Both the position numbers and the translations under genes were made by a program. Source: Sphingomonas sp. RIT328 (lineage in GTDB: Bacteria; Pseudomonadota; Alphaproteobacteria; Sphingomonadales; Sphingomonadaceae). Taken from it: a DNA stretch of 64,000 nt. Positions within the stretch are counted from its first letter, which is position 1, and every line of letters starts with the position of its first letter. The stretch spans positions 186,001 to 250,000 of the forward strand of contig NZ_JFYV01000001.1 in the NCBI RefSeq assembly GCF_000632225.1, given 5' to 3'. Positions 37,287-44,050 of this stretch are shown here, in pieces. Below the pieces are notes generated by a model. The model ran no database searches and was not told the DNA's origin. It saw nothing but the letters and a program-made list of their open reading frames with translations.

Positions 37287-37508
37287 TCAGTCGGCGGGCT
37301 CGGTTTTCTCGACTTCATATGAATAGAGCCGCATGATCATGCCGATGATCGAGGTCGTCGCGCCGCAGACGAGGCACAGGGCGAGCGCGGAATCGCGGCT
37401 GGCGCTGCGCCAGGAGACGATCGCCAGAAGAACGACGCTGAAGGTCGAAATGACGTAACCGGTCGCTTTGATTTTTGCGCTGCGGGGCAGGGAAGGCCAG
37501 GCTGTCAT
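37287..37508 (-). CDS. Small predicted membrane protein
   Basis: A 73-residue protein with two hydrophobic segments (about residues 17-34 and 42-60: GYVISTFSVVLLAIVSW and ALCLVCGATTSIIGMIM) and an acidic tail (YSYEVEKTEPAD). It converges on the gcv operon. No family is recognised. Confidence 0.55.
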   Translation of the reverse strand: MTAWPSLPRSAKIKATGYVISTFSVVLLAIVSWRSASRDSALALCLVCGATTSIIGMIMRLYSYEVEKTEPAD

Positions 37509-37592
37509 CGTCCGGCGCTAGCTAATGGGTTGCTTCATGTCGCCGATGTGCAGGCGACTGAACTCAAGTTTGGACTGGCGGGGCGGAGAGCG

Positions 37593-38099
37593 ATGGACTG
37601 GATCAACTATGCCCTGCCGCTCGTCGTCGTCGCGGTGGTGATGGCGATCCGCTGGCGGCGGATGAAGCGGGTGCGGCCGCTCAAGCTCGAACATCTCTGG
37701 GTCCTGCCCGCAGTTTATGCGGCGGTGATCGCCGTCACGTTCAGCCGCTTTCCGCCGCGCGGCCTCGGCTGGCTGTTCTGCCTCGTCGCGCTGGCGCTCG
37801 GCGCGGCGCTCGGCTGGCAGCGCGGCAAGATGATGCGGATCACGCTCGATCCCGAGACGCACCGGCTCGGCCAGACCGCGTCGCCGGCGGCCTTGCTGTT
37901 CATCGTGCTGCTGATCGTCGTGCGCAGCGGCGCGCGCGGCGCGATGACATATGCGGGGCCGGCGGGGCTCGATCCGATGGCGATCACCGACCTGTTGATG
38001 GCGCTGGCGCTCGGCCTGTTCAGTGCGCAGCGGCTGGAAATGTATCTGCGCGGCAAGCGGATGCTCGCGGCAGCGGGAAATCGGACGCCGCCGATCTGA
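37593..38099 (+). CDS. Multi-pass membrane protein, CcdC/DUF1453-like
   Basis: A 168-residue protein with about four membrane segments. It has a leader-like first helix (YALPLVVVAVVMAIRW), a basic loop with RRMKRVRPLKLEHLWVLP, and a C-terminal RLEMYLRGKRML motif. It resembles CcdC/DUF1453 proteins, whose role is uncertain. The ATG at 37593 follows GGAGAG. Assignment is tentative. Confidence 0.6.
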   Translation: MDWINYALPLVVVAVVMAIRWRRMKRVRPLKLEHLWVLPAVYAAVIAVTFSRFPPRGLGWLFCLVALALGAALGWQRGKMMRITLDPETHRLGQTASPAALLFIVLLIVVRSGARGAMTYAGPAGLDPMAITDLLMALALGLFSAQRLEMYLRGKRMLAAAGNRTPPI

Positions 38100-38144
38100 G
38101 CCCCCGGTGATCTTTCTATAAGAGAGAGATCGACTGGGGGGACT

Positions 38145-38486
38145 ATGTTCATCACTTGGGGATCGAAGACGGTCAGCCGCGATCTGGGGCCGGACGGGCG
38201 CAGACATTGCCCGACCTGCGAATGCCAGCGCGGTTTCTACAAGCATCTGGCGTATCGCGTGCATCACATCATGTGGCTGTTCCGCTGGCCGACCGGGGTG
38301 CGCTACGCCAGCCGGTGCGATCAATGCGGCCATGGCGCGCCGATCGATGCGGTGCAGGTGCGCGCGGATCTCGGCAAGTCGCCGGTCGCGTGGATCGATC
38401 GCTACGGCTGGCTGCTCGGCATCGCCGCGGTCGCCGCCTTCTTCCTGTGGGCGATCCTGTCGGACCCGCATCCGCCGGTGCGCTGA
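38145..38486 (+). CDS. Zinc-ribbon protein with C-terminal membrane segment
   Basis: A 113-residue protein. Two Cys pairs (CPTCEC near residue 22 and CDQCG near residue 58) are spaced like a zinc ribbon, followed by a single membrane segment (WLLGIAAVAAFFLWAIL). A good Shine-Dalgarno (GGGGGG) precedes the ATG. It sits 56 bp before proS on the same strand. Function unknown. Confidence 0.65.
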   Translation: MFITWGSKTVSRDLGPDGRRHCPTCECQRGFYKHLAYRVHHIMWLFRWPTGVRYASRCDQCGHGAPIDAVQVRADLGKSPVAWIDRYGWLLGIAAVAAFFLWAILSDPHPPVR

Positions 38487-38541
38487 TCCGCGATCGTGCA
38501 GGGGGTGACGGACGCGGCGGCTTTGGCTAGGCGTCCCACGC

Positions 38542-40071
38542 ATGAAGCACGCTCTCTCCGTCACCCGCGCACAGGATTTCGCCGCCTGGTATCAGACCGT
38601 CATCGCCGAGGCCGACCTCGCCGAGGAATCGGGGGTGCGCGGCTGCATGGTCATCCGGCCGTGGGGCTATGGCATCTGGGAGCGGATCCAGCGGCTGCTC
38701 GATGACCGGATCAAGGCGACCGGGCATGAGAATTGCTATTTCCCCCTGTTCATCCCGCTCTCCTATTTCGAGAAGGAGGCGGAGCATGTCGAGGGCTTCG
38801 CCAAGGAGATGGCGGTGGTCACGCACCACCGGCTGATCGGCGACGGCAAGGGCGGGCTGGTGCCCGATCCCGCCGCCAAGCTGGAGGAGCCGCTGGTCGT
38901 GCGCCCGACGTCGGAGACGGTGATCGGCACCGCTTTCTCGCGCTGGGTCCAGTCGTGGCGCGATCTGCCGGTGCTGATCAACCAATGGGCCAATGTCGTG
39001 CGGTGGGAGATGCGCACCCGCATGTTCCTGCGCACCAGCGAGTTCCTCTGGCAGGAGGGCCATACCGCGCACGCCACCGCCGACGAGGCGCGTGACGAGA
39101 CGCTCAAGATGCTCGAAGTCTATCGCAGCTTCGCCGAGGAGTGCCTCGCGCTGCCGGTGGTCGCGGGCGAGAAGCCGGAGAACGAGCGCTTCCCCGGCGC
39201 GGTCGCGACCTACAGCATCGAGGCGATGATGCAGGACGGCAAGGCGCTGCAGGCGGGCACCAGCCATTTCCTCGGCACCAACTTCGCCCGCGCGCAGAAC
39301 ATCCGCTTCCAGAACGCCAGCGGCGAGCTCGAACTCGCGCAGACGACGAGCTGGGGGGTGAGCACGCGGATGATCGGCGGCGTCATCATGGTGCATGGCG
39401 ATGACGACGGCCTGCGCGTGCCGCCGCGGATCGCGCCGTGGCAGGTGGTGATCGTGCCGATGCTGCGCGACACGCCCGAGGACGAGGCGCTGATCGCTTA
39501 TGCCAAAGAGGTGCAGGCGGCGCTCGCCGGCCTGTCCGCGCTCGGCGAGCCGGTGCGCGCGCTGCTCGACCTCAAGCCCGCCAAGGCGGCGACCAAGCGC
39601 TGGGGCTGGGTCAAGAAGGGCGCGCCGATCGTCGTCGAGATCGGCGGGCGCGACATGGCGGGCGGCAACGTCTCGGTGATCCGCCGCGACCGGCTGTATC
39701 GCGAGGACGGCAAGCTCGATTCGCAGGTCCTGCCGCGCGACGGTTTCGTCGCGGAGGTGCCGGCGCTGCTCGCCGCGATCCAGCAGGCGCTGCATGACGA
39801 GGCGCGCGCGCGGCTGACCGCGGCGATCGTCCCGGCGGCGGATTTCGCCGCGGTCGAGGCGCATTTCGCCGAGGGGGCGGTCAACCCCGGCTGGGTCGAG
39901 GTGCAATGGTCACGTCCGACCGGCGCGGCGCTCGACGCGGTGGTCGAGCGGTTGAAGGCGCTCAAGCTGACGATCCGCAACGCGCCGTCCGATGCGGCGG
40001 CGGCGGACGGGACGTGCCTATTCACCGGCGCGCCGGCGGTGGAGCGGGTGTTGCTGGCGCGGGCGTATTGA
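38542..40071 (+). CDS. proS: Prolyl-tRNA synthetase, archaeal/eukaryotic type
   Basis: Charges tRNA-Pro. At 509 residues with no editing-domain insertion, and with the strings GCMVIRPWGYGIWERIQ, FPLFIPLSYFEKEAEHVEGFAKE and RPTSETVI, this is the archaeal/eukaryotic (type 3) form rather than the usual bacterial one. Class II motif 2 is RWEMRTRMFLRTSEFLWQEGHTAH. The C-terminus ends in the terminal tyrosine (ARAY) typical of this type. The C-terminal cysteine cluster that binds zinc in many relatives is reduced to a single Cys (GTCLF). Family call is firm. Confidence 0.93.
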   Translation: MKHALSVTRAQDFAAWYQTVIAEADLAEESGVRGCMVIRPWGYGIWERIQRLLDDRIKATGHENCYFPLFIPLSYFEKEAEHVEGFAKEMAVVTHHRLIGDGKGGLVPDPAAKLEEPLVVRPTSETVIGTAFSRWVQSWRDLPVLINQWANVVRWEMRTRMFLRTSEFLWQEGHTAHATADEARDETLKMLEVYRSFAEECLALPVVAGEKPENERFPGAVATYSIEAMMQDGKALQAGTSHFLGTNFARAQNIRFQNASGELELAQTTSWGVSTRMIGGVIMVHGDDDGLRVPPRIAPWQVVIVPMLRDTPEDEALIAYAKEVQAALAGLSALGEPVRALLDLKPAKAATKRWGWVKKGAPIVVEIGGRDMAGGNVSVIRRDRLYREDGKLDSQVLPRDGFVAEVPALLAAIQQALHDEARARLTAAIVPAADFAAVEAHFAEGAVNPGWVEVQWSRPTGAALDAVVERLKALKLTIRNAPSDAAAADGTCLFTGAPAVERVLLARAY

Positions 40072-40095
40072 GGGGCTTTCGCTAACGTCCCGCTC

Positions 40096-40176
40096 CCGTC
40101 CTCCCCCTTCGCGGCTACGCCGCTTTTCCCCCTCCCGCCGGGAGAGGGAAGAGGTCGCGCAGCGACCGATAGGGTG
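40096..40176. repeat. Three-hairpin intergenic repeat
   Basis: The gap between the convergent proS and trhO genes holds three short perfect stems in a row: GCGGC-TAC-GCCGC (40111-40123), CTCCC-GCC-GGGAG (40132-40144) and GGTCGC-GCA-GCGACC (40153-40167). The sequence has the look of a dispersed repeat and could also act as a bidirectional transcript end. Confidence 0.55.
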
Positions 40177-40217
40177 AGAGCAGGGCGTGACGCTTGTGGC
40201 CTTAACCGCCCTAAGCC

Positions 40218-41141
40218 CTACGCTTCGTATGTCGCGCCGACGTGCGCCTCGCCCCGTGCCTCGGCGAGCTGGACCTGGCGGTGGCGTTCGGCGGCGCGCG
40301 CCCTGGCGGCGTCGTCACGCGTGGCGTGGCAGCGCGGGCAGCTCACGCCTTCCGCATAGAGCGGCGACTGGCGATCGTCGGCGGAGACCGGCATCCGGCA
40401 CGCCCGGCACAGGCCGTGGCTGCCCGGCGCGAGACCGTGGCCGACCGCGACGCGCTCGTCGAAGACGAAACATTCGCCCTGCCATGCGCTCTGCGCGGCG
40501 GGTATCTCCTCCAGATAGCGCAGGATGCCGCCCTTGAGGTGGAAGACGTCGGCGACGCCCTCCGCCTTGAGGAAGGCGGTCGCCTTTTCGCAGCGGATGC
40601 CGCCGGTGCAGAACATCGCCACCTGCTTGCCGCCGGCAAGCAGTTCGTCGCGATGCGCGCGGAACCAGGCGGGGAAGTCGCGGAAGCTGTGCGTCTGCGG
40701 ATCGATCGCGCCGGCGAAGCTGCCGACCGCCACCTCGTAATCGTTGCGCGTGTCGATCACCACCGTCGCCGGATCGGCGATCAGCGCGTTCCAGTCGGCG
40801 GGCTCGACATAATGGCCGGCGGCGAGCGGATCGACATCTTCGACGCCCATCGTCACGATCTCGCGCTTGAGCCGCACCTTGGTGCGGTGGAACGGCATCG
40901 TCTCGGCGCGCGCCTCCTTGACGTCGAGCGTCGCACAGCCGGGAAGCGCGCGGATATGCGCGAGCACCGCCGCGACCCCCGCGTCGGGACCGGCGATCGT
41001 ACCGTTGATCCCCTCGGGCGCGAGCAGCAGCGTGCCCTTCACCCCGGCGGCGAGACAGGCGTCGAGCAGCGGGCCGCGCAAGCCGGCAGGATCGTCGAAC
41101 GGGGTGAAGCGATAGAGCGCGCAGACGCGGAACGGCGACAT
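40218..41141 (-). CDS. trhO: tRNA uridine-34 hydroxylase (rhodanese-like)
   Basis: Oxygen-dependent formation of 5-hydroxyuridine at tRNA position 34, initiating cmo5U-type modification. The 307-residue protein has the N-terminal UPF0176 domain ([13 protein letters not shown]), a rhodanese domain with Cys178 in [11 protein letters not shown], and a C-terminal part with cysteine pairs (CRACRMP and CPRCH). The start at 41141 is chosen by family alignment; the frame stays open to 41204. It is divergent from rnr. Confidence 0.9.
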   Translation of the reverse strand: MSPFRVCALYRFTPFDDPAGLRGPLLDACLAAGVKGTLLLAPEGINGTIAGPDAGVAAVLAHIRALPGCATLDVKEARAETMPFHRTKVRLKREIVTMGVEDVDPLAAGHYVEPADWNALIADPATVVIDTRNDYEVAVGSFAGAIDPQTHSFRDFPAWFRAHRDELLAGGKQVAMFCTGGIRCEKATAFLKAEGVADVFHLKGGILRYLEEIPAAQSAWQGECFVFDERVAVGHGLAPGSHGLCRACRMPVSADDRQSPLYAEGVSCPRCHATRDDAARARAAERHRQVQLAEARGEAHVGATYEA

Positions 41142-41220
41142 GGCGGCGCTGTAGCGGCTCGCGCCGCCCGGCGCAAAGTTGGGGCATGACGTTGCCGGGT
41201 CCAATCCCTATCTTCGCTGC

Positions 41221-43560
41221 GTGAAACATAAAAACAGACCCGGTCTGCCGACGCAGGCGCAGATCCTCCAGTTCATCGAAACCTCCGACGTGCCCGCCGG
41301 CAAGCGCGAGATCGCCAAGGCGTTCGGGCTCACCGCGCAGGAGAAGATCGCGCTGAAGGCCTTGCTCAAGGACATGGCCGACGAGGGGCTGATCGACAGC
41401 GCGCCCGGCCGCGCCTTCCACAAGATGGGGGGCTTGCCCAAGGTGACGGTGCTGCGCGTCGCCGACGTCGATGACGGCGGGACGGTCTGGGCAGTGCCCG
41501 ATCGCTGGGAGGCAGAGACGCCGCCGCCGCGTCTGCGGGTGCGCGAGCGCAAGCGTGGCGCGCTCGGCATCGGCGAGCGCGTGCTGGCGCGCACCGAGCA
41601 AGCAGGCAACGGCTGGATCGCGCATCCGATGAAGGTGCTCGCCAAGGCGTCCGAACAGGTGCTCGGCGTGCTGCGGCGCGAGGGGGAGCGCTTCTGGCTG
41701 ACCGGGGTCGAGAAGAAGGACCGCCGCGAATTCCCCGTCTCCGATACCGGCGGTGCCGAGGCGGGCGATCTGGTGATGGCCGAAATGACCGGCCGGCCGC
41801 CGCGGATCAGCGTGCGCGTCGTCCAGCGGCTCGGCGATCCGTTCGCACCGCGCAGCTTCTCGCTGATCGCGATCCACAAGCTTGGCATCCCCGACGTGTT
41901 CACCGGCGATACGCTGGACGAGGCGGCGCGCGTCTCCGAACTGCCGCTCGGCGACGATCGCGAGGATCTGACGCACCTGCCGATCGTCGCGATCGATCCC
42001 GCCGATGCGCGCGACCACGACGATGCGGTGTGGGCCGCGCCCGACGACGATCCCGCCAACAGCGGCGGCTGGCAGGCGGTGGTGGCGATCGCCGACGTCA
42101 GTTTCTACGTGCGGCCGGGATCGGAGATCGACCGCGAGGCGCGGCGTCGCGGCAATTCGGTCTATTTCCCGGATCGGGTGGTGCCGATGCTGCCCGAGAT
42201 CCTGTCGGCCGAGGTATGTTCGCTCAAGGAGGGCGAGGATCGCGCGGCGCTGGTGTGCCATCTGCAGATCAGCCGGTCGGGGGCGCTGAAGAGCTGGCGG
42301 TTTACGCGCGCAAGGGTGCGGATCGCGGCGAACCTGGCGTATGAAGAGGCGCAGGCGATTTCTAACTCATTCCTCCCCGGCACGGGGAGGGGGACCAGCG
42401 AAGCTGGTGGAGGGGGGGCGCCATCAGCGACACCGCCCGAGGAAGCGCCCCTCCACCACGCCGCTGCGCGGCGCGGTCCCCCTCCCCGTGCCGGGGAGGA
42501 ATTGCGCGAATCCCTCCGCCACCTCTGGGACTGCTGGCGTGCGCTCGCCAAGGCGCGCGACGCGCGCGAGCCGCTCGATCTCGATTTGCCGGAACGGCGG
42601 GTGGTGCTCGACGAGATGGGGCGGATCATGTCGGTCGCGCCGCGCGAGCGGCTCGATGCGCACCGGCTGATCGAGGATTATATGATCGCCGCCAACGTCG
42701 CCGCCGCCAAGGCGCTGGAGGTGAAGAAGGCGCCGGTGATGTACCGCGTCCACGAGCCGCCCAGCCGCGAGAAGCTCGTCGCGCTCAAGGACTATCTCGA
42801 AACGTTCGACGTGCCGCTGGCGCTCGGGCAGGTGATCCGCCCGGCGACCTTCAATCACGTGCTGGCGCGCGTCGGCGATGCCGACTTTCGGCCGCAGGTG
42901 ATGGAGCAGGTGCTGCGCACCCAGACCCAGGCCTATTACGCGCCCGCCAACCAGGGGCATTTCGGCCTGTCGCTCGGCTCCTATGCGCATTTCACGTCGC
43001 CGATCCGGCGCTATGCCGATCTGCTCGTCCACCGCTCGCTCGTCGCCGCCTATCGGCTCGGCGAAGGCGGGCTCGGCCAGACCGACGCGGCGGCGATGGA
43101 CGTGATCGGCGAGACGATCAGCGGCTATGAGCGCCGGGCGATGGAGGCGGAGCGCGATACGATCGACCGCTATGTCGCCGCCTTCCTCGCCGAGAAGGTC
43201 GGCGAGACGGTCGGCGCGCGGATCACCGGCGTACAGAATTACGGCTTCTTCGCGACGGTGGAGGGGATCGGCGGCGACGGGCTGATGCCGGTGCGCGATC
43301 TCGGCGGTGAATATTTCCGCTTCGACGAGGCGTCGCGCACGCTGGTCGGCGAGCAGAGCGGCGAGGCCTATACGCTCGGCCAGCGCGTCGAACTGCGGCT
43401 GGCGGAGGCGAATCCGGTGTCGGGGGCGCTGCGCTTCGAACTGCCCGGCGGCAAGGGGGCGGCGCCGGGTGCGCGGCACGTCTCGTCATCGCGCAAGGAC
43501 CGCGTCATCAAGCACCGCGGCCGGCCGGCGAACATCCGCCATCAGGGCAAACGGCGGTGA
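41221..43560 (+). CDS. rnr: Ribonuclease R with an in-frame palindromic-repeat insertion
   Basis: A processive 3'-5' exoribonuclease of 779 residues. It has an N-terminal helix-turn-helix/cold-shock region, the RNB catalytic core with the metal-binding aspartates in IDPADARDHDDAVW (residues about 258-270), and a C-terminal S1 domain (about 658-735). GTG at 41221 is the likely start. Residues about 384-427, between ANLAYEEAQAI and SLRHLWDCWRALAKARDAREP, are encoded by a 130-bp palindromic repeat. Its composition (PGTGRG, GGGGAP, RRGPPPRAG) is unlike the conserved enzyme on either side, yet the frame is intact. The stop overlaps the GTG of the next gene. Confidence 0.93.
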   Translation: MKHKNRPGLPTQAQILQFIETSDVPAGKREIAKAFGLTAQEKIALKALLKDMADEGLIDSAPGRAFHKMGGLPKVTVLRVADVDDGGTVWAVPDRWEAETPPPRLRVRERKRGALGIGERVLARTEQAGNGWIAHPMKVLAKASEQVLGVLRREGERFWLTGVEKKDRREFPVSDTGGAEAGDLVMAEMTGRPPRISVRVVQRLGDPFAPRSFSLIAIHKLGIPDVFTGDTLDEAARVSELPLGDDREDLTHLPIVAIDPADARDHDDAVWAAPDDDPANSGGWQAVVAIADVSFYVRPGSEIDREARRRGNSVYFPDRVVPMLPEILSAEVCSLKEGEDRAALVCHLQISRSGALKSWRFTRARVRIAANLAYEEAQAISNSFLPGTGRGTSEAGGGGAPSATPPEEAPLHHAAARRGPPPRAGEELRESLRHLWDCWRALAKARDAREPLDLDLPERRVVLDEMGRIMSVAPRERLDAHRLIEDYMIAANVAAAKALEVKKAPVMYRVHEPPSREKLVALKDYLETFDVPLALGQVIRPATFNHVLARVGDADFRPQVMEQVLRTQTQAYYAPANQGHFGLSLGSYAHFTSPIRRYADLLVHRSLVAAYRLGEGGLGQTDAAAMDVIGETISGYERRAMEAERDTIDRYVAAFLAEKVGETVGARITGVQNYGFFATVEGIGGDGLMPVRDLGGEYFRFDEASRTLVGEQSGEAYTLGQRVELRLAEANPVSGALRFELPGGKGAAPGARHVSSSRKDRVIKHRGRPANIRHQGKRR
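42371..42500. repeat. Palindromic repeat element inside rnr
   Basis: A perfect 26-bp inverted repeat (42371-42396 and 42475-42500; left arm starts TCCTCCCCGGCACGGGGAGG) encloses a second 10-bp stem (GGTGGAGGGG at 42406-42415 with CCCCTCCACC at 42448-42457) and smaller stems. Each outer arm is itself a small palindrome (CTCCCCG-GCA-CGGGGAG). This is the form of a dispersed intergenic repeat of high-GC alphaproteobacteria, here placed within a coding sequence. Confidence 0.88.
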
Positions 43561-43886
43561 CCGCGCGGCTGACGCGTGAGCCGTCGCGCGGCACGGTGCG
43601 CGACCGCTATCTCGTCCGCGGCAGCATCGCGCCGCAATTCGTCGCGGCGCATGCGGTGACCGCGGACGATGCGATCGCCTTCACCCCGCGCGACGCGCGC
43701 GAGGCGCGCGCCTTTGCGGCAATGATCGCCGACGGATCGATCCGCATGCCGGCGGCCGGGCGCTTCTGGTTCGACATGGATGCCTATGAGACCGCCGCGG
43801 CGGCGAGGCGGGCGCGGCGCGTCCCGGTGCTCGTGCTGGTCGCGCTGCTGATCGCGGGCGTGGCGGTGGTATTCTATCGCGGGTGA
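43557..43886 (+). CDS. Small protein with C-terminal membrane segment
   Basis: A 109-residue protein starting GTG and overlapping the rnr stop (GTGA), so it is translationally coupled to rnr. Residues 1-85 are soluble (SIAPQFVAAHAVTADDAIAF); residues about 88-106 form a single membrane segment (VPVLVLVALLIAGVAVVFY). No named family is recognised. Confidence 0.6.
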   Translation: MTARLTREPSRGTVRDRYLVRGSIAPQFVAAHAVTADDAIAFTPRDAREARAFAAMIADGSIRMPAAGRFWFDMDAYETAAAARRARRVPVLVLVALLIAGVAVVFYRG

Positions 43887-44050
43887 GTGGGCATTCGGTC
43901 GAATCGCCGCCTGCCGATGCCACTAAGTAAGTGAATCCGTACGGCTTCCGAAGAGAACCTATAATTGCTGGCGCGATCTTCCCAATTCTGCCTACGATAA
44001 GAGACTGCCGATAGTCGGGCAGGGGCAACAAAGCTCTTGGGGAGGGGCGG

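Noticed and set aside
43960..43965. A TATAAT box upstream of the receptor at 44051
   Set aside because: The hexamer is exact but there is no credible -35 element 16-18 nt upstream, so I do not call a promoter.
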